64,000 bases of DNA from Paenibacillus sp. FSL H8-0332 (GCF_037963835.1 NZ_CP150145.1:2480001-2544000); one strand, 5' to 3'; positions 35,648-44,210 are shown, counted from the first letter of the stretch. The notes: a model not told the origin generated them from the letters alone. Translations and numbers: made by a program.

Positions 35648-36961
35648 ATGGAATCTACTGGACTGAAACCGCAACCACCCTCTGCAGCCAAGCATCTGAT
35701 CGTCATCTCCTATGATGCCTTTTCTGAAGATCACTGGGAGATGGCCAGCCGCTTGCCTAATCTGTCTAAGCTGATCACCAGCGGTGCCTACAGCAACCGT
35801 CTCAGAAGTGTCTATCCCACGCTCACTTATGTGGTGCATACGACCATCGCTACCGGCGTCTACCCGGATAAGCACGGCGTCTATCACAACAATCCGCTGC
35901 AGCCGTTCGTGCCGGAGGAGGAGCAGCGCTGGTTCTGGTTCCGCGAGGCGGTCCGGGTGCCAACGATCTATGATGCCGCGCGTAAGGCAGGGCTGAGTAC
36001 GGCGGGACTGCTCTGGCCGGTAAGCGGCAAGTCCTCGATTCAGTATAATATTCCAGAGATCCGGGCGCTAAAAGGGGAGAATCAGGCGCTCAAGGTACTG
36101 CGAAGCGGCAGTCCCCTGTACTGCGCCCGGCTGGAGCTGAAATACGGACGGATCAGGCAGGGCATCGCCCAGCCGCAGCTCGATAACTTCACCACGAAAT
36201 GTGCTGCCGATACGATTAAGCGGCATAAGCCGAACCTGCTGATGATGCATCTGATCGACCTGGATGACACCAAGCATATGTGCGGCACGGACAGCGGGGA
36301 AGTAGATGATGTCATCCTGCGGATGGACAACCGGCTGGGGGAGATCATGCAAGCGGTAGAGGATGCCGGAATCCGGGAGGAGACGGTGATTATGGTACTG
36401 GGCGACCATGGCCAGTTCAACGTGCGCTACAAGGTGCATTTGAACAATATTTTGCAGGCTAAGGGGCTGATCTATGAGAAGGACGGCGTGATGCAGTGGC
36501 GGGCCTACTTCCAGAGCGGCGGCGGTTCAGCTTATCTGCATGTGCAGCCCGGAGATGAGGAAGCGCAGCGGCTGGCCTTGGCGGCTGTGGATGAATATAG
36601 GCGTGACGGTGCACCAGGAATTGAGAGTGTATATACGGAAGAGACATTGAAGCAGTTCCACGCCAGCCCGGTGGCAAAAGTCATGCTTGAAGCCCAGCGG
36701 GGCTACAGCTTCGATGAGGCGCTGGCGGACACGCTGATCACCGATCTGCAGGCTGAAGGCATACGCTATGCTACGCATGGCTACTCCCCCGATGCAAGCG
36801 GGTACCGCTGCAATCTCGTCATCGCAGGTGCGGGGATCAAGCAGAGCTACCCCATCGGTGACTTGGAGATGGTCGACATCGCCCCGACGATGGGACGGAT
36901 TCTGGGGATGGAGTTCGGGCCGGGGGACGGGCGGGTGCTGGAGGAGATTTTTGAGGCATAG
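35648..36961 (+). CDS. Type I phosphodiesterase/nucleotide pyrophosphatase family protein
   Basis: 437 residues, ATG 35648, with AAAGGGG inside the preceding gene. Alkaline phosphatase superfamily: metal Asp in VISYDAFSEDHW, catalytic Thr in YPTLTYVVHTTIATG, DLDDTKHMCG, VLGDHGQFNV and a final His in YATHGYSPD. No signal peptide, so it acts in the cytoplasm on a phosphodiester or phosphonate ester not readable from sequence. Co-transcribed with the UMF1 transporter. Confidence 0.88.
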   Translation: MESTGLKPQPPSAAKHLIVISYDAFSEDHWEMASRLPNLSKLITSGAYSNRLRSVYPTLTYVVHTTIATGVYPDKHGVYHNNPLQPFVPEEEQRWFWFREAVRVPTIYDAARKAGLSTAGLLWPVSGKSSIQYNIPEIRALKGENQALKVLRSGSPLYCARLELKYGRIRQGIAQPQLDNFTTKCAADTIKRHKPNLLMMHLIDLDDTKHMCGTDSGEVDDVILRMDNRLGEIMQAVEDAGIREETVIMVLGDHGQFNVRYKVHLNNILQAKGLIYEKDGVMQWRAYFQSGGGSAYLHVQPGDEEAQRLALAAVDEYRRDGAPGIESVYTEETLKQFHASPVAKVMLEAQRGYSFDEALADTLITDLQAEGIRYATHGYSPDASGYRCNLVIAGAGIKQSYPIGDLEMVDIAPTMGRILGMEFGPGDGRVLEEIFEA

Positions 36962-36965
36962 CGGA

Positions 36966-37030
36966 ATAGTAGAAGGATAGTATGACGGATAGTATAAATG
37001 ACGGATAGTATGAATGATGAATAGTATACA
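36966..37030. repeat. Short tandem repeat GATAGTATGA
   Basis: About four copies of a GGATAGTATGAATGAC-like unit of 11-16 bases directly behind the phosphodiesterase stop (GATAGTATGAC, GATAGTATAAATGAC, GATAGTATGAATGAT, GAATAGTATAC). Confidence 0.7.
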
Positions 37031-37130
37031 ACTATTTACAGGGGTCTGATCAGGATGTCCGCGCAAGCGGTCGCCGGGTTAGGCTTTTTTATTGTTTATT
37101 GCAGAGGCCAATATGATGATATCTAGCTTA

Positions 37131-37402
37131 TGTGGAGTTGCGGTGCGGGTGAACGCAAGCTGGATGTAGGCGAAAAAGCGAACACAATTTACTTGTTGGT
37201 GGGTGTCAGGACCGAATGTATGAGGAAAACCGAACACAATTTACTTGCGGTAGGTGTGAGGGCTGAATGTGTGCGGAAAACCGAACACAATTTCCTTGGT
37301 GATAAGTGCTAGGCCGAATGTATGCGAAAAAGCGAACACAATTTACTTGTTGGTGGGTGCAAGGGCAGAATGAATGCGGAAAAGCGAACACAATGTGCGC
37401 GC
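37131..37402. repeat. 51-bp tandem repeat array D (5 units), separate subfamily
   Basis: Unit landmarks GATG/GAATG at 37163, 37214, 37265, 37316 and 37368, a 51-52 base period. The core is GCGAAAAAGCGAACACAATT, related to but distinct from GAAAAACCGAACACATT of arrays A-C; the other half reads TTACTTGTTGGTGGGTG instead of GGGCAGTGCGGAGGCG. Confidence 0.88.
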
Positions 37403-37885
37403 CGAGGTAGAGTGGCGTTTACCTCAGGAATTAGGTGGATTTCCTCCACTTGCTGATGAACGAATGAGCGCTTCCCGGACAACAGTTGTATAAACAACAC
37501 TTAATTTCAGCCCATTCAGCCGCAGAAGCCCAAACAAACTATTTTAGTTGCACTATTTCCACTTGTTTCCATGCACTTGCCTGAAGTGGGCTAATTAAGA
37601 TACGTTTTTCCACCTGTTAGCCGCCAAGAGGGAGACGCCCTGCCCGTGGACATGCCTCCGGACCCTGGACATCCCCGTTGTCCGTAAACTCTTAGGCATC
37701 CACTAGAAATTCCCGTATCCAAGTACCTTCTTGTGACCCTGAGCATGCCCGCGCTCCCTCCAATCCCCGTAGTCCCTCGATATTCTGGGAGCCCCTGAAC
37801 GTCCTCCGCCTTCCCTTAACCTATTCCTGTGCCCCTGAACTTTGCCCCAGCACTCCACGCCTACAAATTAAAATTTAAATTACCG
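37403..37885. other. Non-coding stretch with degenerate repeat and C-rich tract
   Basis: No credible gene. 37448-37620 is the second copy of the degenerate repeat at 3186. 37625-37860 is strongly C-rich on this strand with a recurring phrase (CCCTGGACAT, CCCTGAGCAT, CCCTGAACGT, CCCTGAACTT). Confidence 0.6.
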
Positions 37886-37914
37886 TTGACAATTTGCCTA
37901 TGATCAAATATATT
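37886..37914 (+). promoter_or_regulatory. Strong sigma-A promoter with MntR-like dyad
   Basis: TTGACA (37886-37891), 17-base spacer, TATATT (37909-37914). The spacer holds ATTTGCCTATGATCAAAT (37892-37909), a dyad with TTTGCC as in known MntR operators. It points toward the Mn/Zn importer genes, but the IS110 element now lies between. The MntR assignment is inferred. Confidence 0.55.
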
Positions 37915-38027
37915 ATCCATAAGAATAAAAGTTTCCTCAGGGAAACATATGTGTATAAGAGAAACAATAGACACATTAATAGGCTATATAGTTTGAACTG
38001 AATAATTCAAGTTGCGGGAAAAGTGGC

Positions 38028-38068
38028 GGAGGGGAATTTTGGAACTGGAGGAGCGGTAGCGACCGCCT
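38028..38068 (+). repeat. REP-like repeat, left half of a copy split by IS110
   Basis: GGGGAATTTTGGAACTGG through GCGACCGCCT matches 24511-24551 of the intact copy. It stops at the CT of 38067-38068, where the insertion sequence begins. Confidence 0.8.
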
Positions 38069-38438
38069 CCCTCCTTATGATTCAGTTTTCTTACGCTAGC
38101 TCGCTAATTCGCAGGATTTCATTCGTTATGAATACAAATGCAGTAACGAAGCAGAGCGGGTGGGGGTTAAGGTGGCGGTACGGGCATAACCAAATAAGGG
38201 GACACAAGACAATTCCCATTAAATCCCTTTATTTGCATGCTCCATCTTTAACCTTGTGGTTTACCCTCCCATGTCTCAACGGGTCGATGCCCTTACATTC
38301 CTTCGTTACACCTATCAAGGAGATGGAGTCCGTCAGTGCTTTGTCCACGGGTCTGAGCCCTTTAGGCGGTCGTAACGGTACTCATGCTTCATGATGAATC
38401 CTGCGAATGAGCCAGTTGGCAAGTGAATACTTTCGGTC
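38069..38438 (-). ncRNA. Candidate bridge RNA region of the IS110-family element
   Basis: A 370-base non-coding segment downstream of the transposase stop, inside the element. In the IS1111 group the bridge RNA, which pairs with target and donor DNA, is encoded in this end of the element. No RNA fold was worked out here; the call rests on position and length only. Confidence 0.3.
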
Positions 38439-39701
38439 TTAGGCTGCAGAGTTTACCTTGCACACATCATAGTCGGAACCCTTCTTGGACATCGCTACAA
38501 GCATGCGTGCGAGCTTCCCGCACAGCTTCATGATGGACTTCATGCCAGTCATGTGTTTCACTCGTTTGTTATGCTGATGAAGTGCCCGAAATTCCGGATT
38601 GACGGAGACCATCTGAAATACGGCGATAAAGAGAATTTTTCGCAGTCCAGGTCGCCCTCGCTTCGTAATTTTCACTTGGCCTTTGTAGATGCCTGAGCTG
38701 TTCTCCGACAGATGTAAACCAGCTAAACGAAGTAATTGGTTGCCGTGGGCAAAGCGGCTGAAGTCACCTGCTTCACTGTATAACGCCGCCAAGGTAATGT
38801 CATGGATCCCTTTAATCGATCGCAAGCTCTTCGTCGCGGGAATGGTTTGAAGGATGTGATGAATCTTCTCCTTCAGTAGCTCCATTTGGTCGTGAAATAA
38901 CTGTAGTTGCTGTAAAAGCATCGATAGACTCAATTTAGCTTCTTCGACGGACTCTGGGCTGCCTACCGTTCGTTGTGCCGCGTGGAGGAGAGCGACGGCG
39001 ACTTTGTGGCTACCGGCACGTTTTAAACGCTTCTTCCACCCTACAATGACCTCTTGAACCGACAAGGTGCAAAGATCGGAAGGGTGAGCAAATTCGGCTA
39101 ACGTTGCCAGAGCGGTCTTCGAAGTGATGTCTTTAAAGACCTGCTGGAACTCAGGGAAGTAGATGTCAGTCCAGCGGTAGATTTGGTTGACTATACTGGA
39201 AGCTTGTTTGGAAATGTAGTCTCTGGTGTTGACCAGTTGCCGAAGCGCCTGAAACGGTCCCGTGTGCAGGTATAGGTCGCTGTAGTAGCCATTCTTGACC
39301 ATGTCGGCAATCACTAAGGCATCCTTGACGTCATTTTTCGTTGGGGAGTTGTCCCGGTTTTCTTTATTGCGTTTCACCTGAAAAGGGTTGACGAGAACGA
39401 GTTCGAGCTGCTTCTCTTGAAGCCAGAGCGCCAGATTGAACCAGTAGTGACCGGTGGGCTCCACACCGAAAATGACATCGGTTTTGTGAAATTGGATCTG
39501 GAGCGCCTGCATCCACTGAAACAGCTTTTCAAACCCCTCCTGATCATTGGAAAAGGAAAGATAGGCTCCACGTTCGATGCCTCGGTAGTCGGTGGCACGA
39601 GCGACATGAGTGAATTTGGCGATGTCGATCCCCACAATAAGATGATGAGGGGTAATACGTTCAATGCGTTGATTTTGTTGGGCCGATTGTTTAAACTTCA
39701 T
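38439..39701 (-). CDS. IS110-family transposase/recombinase
   Basis: 420 residues, ATG 39701. The N-terminal RuvC-like DEDD domain has IVGIDIAK (first Asp), FGVEPTGHYW (Glu) and NDVKDALVIADM (two Asp). The C-terminal Transposase_20 domain has LHLSENSSGIYKGQ with candidate nucleophilic Ser and ITKRGRPGLRKIL. Full length with no frameshift. It is thought to act with a bridge RNA to recombine at a core dinucleotide. Confidence 0.95.
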   Translation of the reverse strand: MKFKQSAQQNQRIERITPHHLIVGIDIAKFTHVARATDYRGIERGAYLSFSNDQEGFEKLFQWMQALQIQFHKTDVIFGVEPTGHYWFNLALWLQEKQLELVLVNPFQVKRNKENRDNSPTKNDVKDALVIADMVKNGYYSDLYLHTGPFQALRQLVNTRDYISKQASSIVNQIYRWTDIYFPEFQQVFKDITSKTALATLAEFAHPSDLCTLSVQEVIVGWKKRLKRAGSHKVAVALLHAAQRTVGSPESVEEAKLSLSMLLQQLQLFHDQMELLKEKIHHILQTIPATKSLRSIKGIHDITLAALYSEAGDFSRFAHGNQLLRLAGLHLSENSSGIYKGQVKITKRGRPGLRKILFIAVFQMVSVNPEFRALHQHNKRVKHMTGMKSIMKLCGKLARMLVAMSKKGSDYDVCKVNSAA

Positions 39702-39706
39702 AGTAA

Positions 39707-39769
39707 GAGCACCTTCCTTATAGATGATTGGCTGTCGTCGTGGACACCATTTATCATAAGGAGGTGCTC
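39707..39769 (-). promoter_or_regulatory. Hairpin that can hide the IS110 transposase ribosome binding site
   Basis: GAGCACCTTCCTTAT (39707-39721) and ATAAGGAGGTGCTC (39756-39769) are complementary apart from one extra base. On the transposase mRNA the second arm holds the AAGGAAGG ribosome binding site, and the first arm its anti-sequence. RNA started outside the element would contain both arms; a transcript starting between them would not. Confidence 0.6.
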
Positions 39770-39809
39770 GTTAAATTTCAAAGCCCAAATTTAAGGGGAT
39801 ACAGGAATG

Positions 39810-39907
39810 CTTTGTATTTGGATTTCTACCGCGAAGAGCGGTTCTAATCAGGAAATCCAAATTGGGCAGCGGCCGGAAGTCCAAAACTTCTCTGGAGTCA
39901 CGGCCAA
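39810..39907 (+). repeat. REP-like repeat, right half of the split copy
   Basis: TTTGTATTTGGATTTCTACC through GCGGCCGGAAGTCC to CACGGCCAA matches 24550-24645. It continues the half at 38028-38068. Confidence 0.8.
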
Positions 39908-39958
39908 TCCCAAAACCTAAAAAGACTAGATAGACCAAACAAGAGACGGGGTGTTCAT

Positions 39959-40705
39959 ATGATTCAGATTAAAGGTTTAAACGTTGATTATTTCGGCAAT
40001 TCGGCGCTGGAAGGTGTAACGCTGGATATCCCCTTCGGGCATTCCGTAGGCATTATCGGGCCCAATGGCGCCGGGAAGTCCACGTTCATTAAGGCGCTGC
40101 TGGATGTGATCAAGAAGAGAAGCGGAACGGTTAAGGCAGAGGGGAAGGACATCGCCCTGTATAGACGAAATATCGCCTACGTGCCGCAGAAGAACGATAT
40201 TGACCTGACTTTTCCCATTACAGTTAAGGATACGGTGCTGACCGGAACTTATCCGAACCTGAAGCTGTTCCGGCGTCCGGGCAAGAAGGAGCGGGCGATT
40301 GCGGAGCGCAGCATGGCGATGGTGGAGATCGGTGACCTCGCGGATAAGCAGATTAGTAATTTGTCCGGCGGGCAGCTGCAGCGGGTGTTTATCGCACGGG
40401 CGCTGGCCCAGGAGGCCAGTGTGTTTTTCCTGGATGAGCCGTTTGTCGGCATTGATATGGTCAGTGAGCGCATCATCGTGAACCTGTTCAAGCAGCTCCG
40501 CGGGGAAGGCAAGACCATCCTGGTGGTGCACCATGATCTGCATGAGGTCGAAGAATATTTTGACAAAATCATTCTGCTCAACAAGCAGCTAATCGCCTTC
40601 GGAGATGTGCAGGATACCTTCACCACGGAGAATATCCGCAGAGCCTACGGTACGTCCTTGGGCAATGTGATCATCCAGGGAGCAGGAGGTGCCGCTCATG
40701 GTTGA
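39959..40705 (+). CDS. mntB: Mn/Zn ABC transporter ATPase
   Basis: 248 residues, ATG 39959. Walker A GPNGAGKS, signature LSGGQLQRV, Walker B FFLDEPFVGID, and the switch His in VVHHDLHEVEE. The YVPQKNDIDLTFPITV segment is typical of manganese/zinc importer ATPases. First gene of a three-gene importer operon; the next gene starts within its last codons. Metal choice is read from the binding protein gene. Confidence 0.9.
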   Translation: MIQIKGLNVDYFGNSALEGVTLDIPFGHSVGIIGPNGAGKSTFIKALLDVIKKRSGTVKAEGKDIALYRRNIAYVPQKNDIDLTFPITVKDTVLTGTYPNLKLFRRPGKKERAIAERSMAMVEIGDLADKQISNLSGGQLQRVFIARALAQEASVFFLDEPFVGIDMVSERIIVNLFKQLRGEGKTILVVHHDLHEVEEYFDKIILLNKQLIAFGDVQDTFTTENIRRAYGTSLGNVIIQGAGGAAHG

Positions 40706-41540
40706 GGCCCTGTCAGATCTGCTGAATATTCCGGTATACGCTCTGAACGCCGGGTTATCTGCGATGATCCTCGGGATTGTCTCAGGGGCGCTGGGCAGCT
40801 TCATCGTTCTGCGCAAAATGTCGCTGATGGGCGACGCCTTATCTCACGCGGTGCTTCCGGGCGTCGCCCTGTCTTATATTTTGGGCATCAACATCCTGCT
40901 GGGCGCTTCGTTGTTCGGCCTGTTAGCCGCTATTCTCATTCAATTCATCACCAGCCGCAGCAATATCAAGAGCGATACCTCCATCGGCATCATTCTTAGT
41001 TCCTTCTTTGCACTCGGTATTGTCCTGATTACGTTCGCCCGCAGCGGGCTGGATCTCACCCATATTCTGTTCGGCAACATTCTGGCCGTTCCGCAATCCG
41101 AGCTGCTGCAATCTTTTATCATCATGCTGGCTGTGCTTGCCATTATTACACTGCTGTACAAGGAACTGCTGATCAGCTCATTCGACCCGGTGGTAGCGAA
41201 GGCTTACGGGCTGAAGACCGGCTTTTATCATTATCTGCTGATGATGCTGCTCTCCGTAGTGACCGTCTCTTCCCTGTCCCAGGTTGGGATTGTGCTGGTC
41301 ATCGCCATGCTGGTCATCCCGGCAGCCACCTCGTATCTGTGGTCTAATTCCTTACTGCATATGATCGTATTGGCCTCCGCAGTAGGGGCAGCCTCTGGGA
41401 TCATCGGCGTATACGTGAGCTTCCGCTACAATCTGCCGACAAGTGCAACCATCGTGCTGGTGGGCGTCACCCTGTTCAGCATTTCATTCATCATATCGCC
41501 CAAGAATAATTTTCTGCGGAAAGGACTGAAGCAAGCATGA
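40698..41540 (+). CDS. mntC: Mn/Zn ABC transporter permease
   Basis: 280 residues from ATG 40698, eight bases after AGGAGG and overlapping the ATPase stop. ABC-3 family with eight or nine helices: LRKMSLMGDALSHAVLPGVA near residue 40, LFGNILAVP, and the coupling segment KAYGLKTGFYHYLLM. Likely homodimer. Stop overlaps the start of the binding protein gene by four bases. Confidence 0.9.
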   Translation: MVEALSDLLNIPVYALNAGLSAMILGIVSGALGSFIVLRKMSLMGDALSHAVLPGVALSYILGINILLGASLFGLLAAILIQFITSRSNIKSDTSIGIILSSFFALGIVLITFARSGLDLTHILFGNILAVPQSELLQSFIIMLAVLAIITLLYKELLISSFDPVVAKAYGLKTGFYHYLLMMLLSVVTVSSLSQVGIVLVIAMLVIPAATSYLWSNSLLHMIVLASAVGAASGIIGVYVSFRYNLPTSATIVLVGVTLFSISFIISPKNNFLRKGLKQA

Positions 41541-42457
41541 GACTGTTCAAAATACTATCGGCATCCGTACTCATTCTACTACTCGCAGCATGCTCCAACA
41601 CCAGTAAGGGGGGAGCGGATGACGGCAAACTGCAGATCGTGGCCACGTATTCGATTATTGCAGACATGACCCGGAATATTACCGGAGATAAGGCGGAGGT
41701 ATACAGTATGGTGCCTATTGGCACAGACCCGCATATGTATGACCCGCTGCCCGCAGATACAGGCAAGGTGTCGAGTGCGGACCTTATTTTCTATAACGGC
41801 TTGAATCTGGAGACCGGGAAGGGCTGGTTCCAGGATCTGCTCAAGGTGACGAAAAAGGAAGCTGCCGCGTTTGCCGTCTCCGAAGAGGTCACGCCGATGT
41901 ACCTAACCGAGAAGGGAAAAGAATCCCAGGTTGACCCTCATGCCTGGCTGGATATACAGAACGCGGTCAAGTATGTGGATATCATTACCGCACGTGTGAT
42001 CGAACGGGACCCGGACAACAAGCAGTATTATCTGGATAACCAGACTGCTTATGTGAAGGAGCTGACAGAGCTGGATCAGTATGCCAAGGAAGCTGTGAGC
42101 AAGGTCCCGCAGGAGAAGCGCGTCCTTGTGACCAGTGAGGGGGCCTTCAAATACTTTTCCAAGGCTTATGGCTTCGAATCCGCCTTCATCTGGGAGATTA
42201 ACACCGACAGCCAGGGAACACCGGAGCAGATGAACCGGATCATCGGGGTCATCAAGGAGAAGCAGATTCCGGCGTTGTTCCTGGAGACGAGCGTCAACCC
42301 TAAGACGATGGAGACGATTTCCCGCGAGACCGGGGTGCCGGTCCACTCCAAGATTTTCACAGACTCTCTGGCTAAGGAAGGCGAAGACGGGGACACCTAC
42401 CTGAAGATGATTAAGTGGAATATCGATCAGGTGATTGAGGGCTTATCGAAGGAATAG
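41537..42457 (+). CDS. mntA: Manganese-binding lipoprotein of the importer
   Basis: 306 residues, ATG 41537 overlapping the permease stop (ATGA). Lipobox LLAAC, Cys19. Cluster A-I metal-binding protein with the four ligands expected for a PsaA/MntC-type site: His66 in TDPHMYD, His135 in VDPHAWLD, Glu201 in VTSEGAF and Asp276 in FTDSLA. The Glu at the third position and absence of a His-rich loop favour manganese over zinc (inference). A terminator follows. Confidence 0.9.
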   Translation: MRLFKILSASVLILLLAACSNTSKGGADDGKLQIVATYSIIADMTRNITGDKAEVYSMVPIGTDPHMYDPLPADTGKVSSADLIFYNGLNLETGKGWFQDLLKVTKKEAAAFAVSEEVTPMYLTEKGKESQVDPHAWLDIQNAVKYVDIITARVIERDPDNKQYYLDNQTAYVKELTELDQYAKEAVSKVPQEKRVLVTSEGAFKYFSKAYGFESAFIWEINTDSQGTPEQMNRIIGVIKEKQIPALFLETSVNPKTMETISRETGVPVHSKIFTDSLAKEGEDGDTYLKMIKWNIDQVIEGLSKE

Positions 42458-42494
42458 GCGGACGCCTGTGAGCGAAAAAGAGCCCGCAACAACA

Positions 42495-42544
42495 AATAAC
42501 CCGCAGAGCCGGATAAGCATCGCTATCCTTCCCTGCGGGTTATT
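42495..42544. terminator. Terminator after the Mn importer operon
   Basis: AATAACCCGCAG and CTGCGGGTTATT are fully complementary, with an inner GGATA/TATCC stem in the loop. A second small hairpin CCCCAC/GTGGGG with TTATTTTA lies at 42605-42627. Both sit between convergent genes. Confidence 0.75.
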
Positions 42545-42624
42545 CGTTAAAAGCTATATGTTTTGTGCCCCCGCAAAGGACCTGAGTCATCACCTACGCT
42601 AAAGCCCCACTTTGTGGGGTTATT

Positions 42625-43296
42625 TTATGCGGTGACAATGCCGAGCACGAAGCCGTCATAGCCCTTGCTGCCGACCGTCTGTATTGCAGTAGCATCTATA
42701 CGCGGCTCTGCGGAGAGCAGCTCCATGAACTGCCGGATGCCTTGAACCCGCTCATCCGCACTGCCCGGGTCAATAACCTCGCCGTCACGCACCACGTTAT
42801 CGGCCACAATGACCGCGCCCGGCCGGGCCAGCTTCAGCGCCCACTTCAGGTAATGCGGATTATTAGGCTTGTCGGCATCAATGAAGATGAAGTCAAACGG
42901 CTCATAGCCCCGGGCTTCCAGCAGCGCCAGCGAATCCAGCGCCGGGCCTTCAATTACCTCTGTCTTGTCTGCCAGCCCCGCCATTCTCAGGTTATCCTCA
43001 GCTACTACAACATGCTTGTGCTCGAATTCCAGCGAGACCAGCCTGCCCGTCTCCGGCAATGCCCGAGCCAGCCAGATGGTACTATAACCGCCCAGGGTGC
43101 CGATCTCCAGAATGTTACACGCTCCCTTCATTTTGGCGAGCAGATACAGCAGCTTCCCCTGATTCGGAGCGACATCAATCGCCGGTAAGCCGGCCCCGGC
43201 ATTCGCATCCAGCACAGCCTCCAGAACCGGATCTGCCGCCAGCAGCCTGTCACCGAAATAGGTATCGACCTTACTCCATTTGCTCTGTTCTTCCAT
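42625..43296 (-). CDS. SAM-dependent O-methyltransferase
   Basis: 223 residues from ATG 43296, which has GGAGGG upstream; longer starts to 43392 lack a ribosome binding site. Class I caffeoyl-CoA-type O-methyltransferase: ILEIGTLGGYSTIWLA (motif I), FDFIFIDADKPNN (metal/SAM acidic segment) and ADNVVRDGEV. Cytoplasmic, probably uses a catechol-like substrate. Divergent from a broken LysR gene that may once have controlled it. Confidence 0.88.
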   Translation of the reverse strand: MEEQSKWSKVDTYFGDRLLAADPVLEAVLDANAGAGLPAIDVAPNQGKLLYLLAKMKGACNILEIGTLGGYSTIWLARALPETGRLVSLEFEHKHVVVAEDNLRMAGLADKTEVIEGPALDSLALLEARGYEPFDFIFIDADKPNNPHYLKWALKLARPGAVIVADNVVRDGEVIDPGSADERVQGIRQFMELLSAEPRIDATAIQTVGSKGYDGFVLGIVTA

Positions 43297-43388
43297 GGGA
43301 TTCCCTCCATTTGTATAAGTGATGTATTGGAACTGCTTTAAATATAAGGGATTATAATTCATAATACTAATATATGTTAATGGCATAA

Positions 43389-43407
43389 TCATAATTTTTG
43401 GTTATGA
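43389..43407. promoter_or_regulatory. Dyad operator candidate between the methyltransferase and LysR remnant
   Basis: TCATAA-N7-TTATGA, a perfect dyad with a LysR-like T-N11-A arrangement, in the divergent spacer 30 bases before the LysR-like start. Confidence 0.45.
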
Positions 43408-43434
43408 ATACAACCTATGAATAGGAGCGTATTT

Positions 43435-44210
43435 ATGAACATTCATGCACTGAGGCTTTTTTATTATGTAGCCGAGACGGGAAGCGTCACGAAGACGGCT
43501 GCCCGGCTGAGGATCAGCCAGCCGGCGGTGACCAGCCAGATCAAGAGGCTGAAGAACGGATTGAGGAGTTCGTAGAGGATTACCGCCAGGGACGGAAGGG
43601 GAAGCTGCGCATTGCCGCTACCTATCTTCCGGCGAATTTCCTGGTCCCGGGCTGGGCCGCCCGGTTCAAGGCGGGGCAGCCTGAGATAGAGATTGAGATT
43701 ACCACAACCAATTCCACGCAGGCCTTTGAACAATTGCAGCGTTATGAAGCAGATGTCGCCTTTTACGGGGGCGGAGCCAAGGAGAAGCCGGAGGATGTAG
43801 ACTGGCTGGAGCTGTTTGAGGATGAACTGTGGTTCGTAGTGGCCCCTTCCCATCCTTTTGCCAATGGTACGGTATCGCTGCCGGAGATGATGCAGGAGCC
43901 GTTCGTGATGCGTGAGGAAGGCAGCTCCACCCGGGAACGTCTGGTCTCGCTCTGTACAACCTACGGCCTGAAGCCGCCGCGTGTGACCCTGCAATTCAGC
44001 GGGTTGGGCGAAGTCATTCGTTCGGTCATGGCAGGGTATGGCGCCAACTTCATCTCCTCACTGGCTGTGCGGGACTATGTGGAGTGGAAGCAGTTATGCC
44101 GTGTACAGGTGGAAGGCATTCAGCTTAGCAACCATATTGCTGTCTGTACACGCAAGAACGAGACCCTGTCAGCCGGGCTACAGCGGTTTATTGACATCTG
44201 CCGTCAATGA
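43435..44210 (+). pseudogene. LysR-family regulator broken by internal deletion and frameshift
   Basis: The N-terminal frame starts at ATG 43435 (TAGGAG upstream) and encodes a LysR helix-turn-helix: MNIHALRLFYYVAETGSVTK, then RISQPAVTSQIKRLKNG, then stops at 43573-43575. The rest of the protein resumes in another frame from about 43568 (RIEEFVEDYRQGRKGKLRIAA) and runs to 44210 as an intact LysR effector-binding domain (FGGGAK region, VSLPEMM, SGLGEVIRSVMAGYGANF). About 40 residues of the HTH-to-linker region are missing at the junction. A functional product is unlikely. Confidence 0.82.

Larger units (their letters stand above)
38069..39809 (-). mobile_element. IS110-family insertion sequence (IS1111-like), about 1.74 kb
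   Basis: Boundaries come from comparison with the intact REP-like repeat at 24511: the target reads GCGATCGCCTTTGTATTTGG, and here GCGACCGCCT ends at 38068 and CTTTGTATTTGG resumes at 39810, so a CT dinucleotide is present at both sides. Contains one transposase gene with about 108 bases upstream and about 370 bases of non-coding sequence downstream of it. IS110-family elements insert at a core dinucleotide and often target REP sequences. Confidence 0.82.

Noticed and set aside
37036..37096. Terminator after the phosphodiesterase gene
   Set aside because: CCGC-GCAA-GCGG is a weak stem and the T run lies 15 bases further on, so it was not called.
38023..38394. 123-residue frame across the left IS110 end
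   Set aside because: It crosses the insertion boundary and has no recognisable domain or good ribosome binding site.
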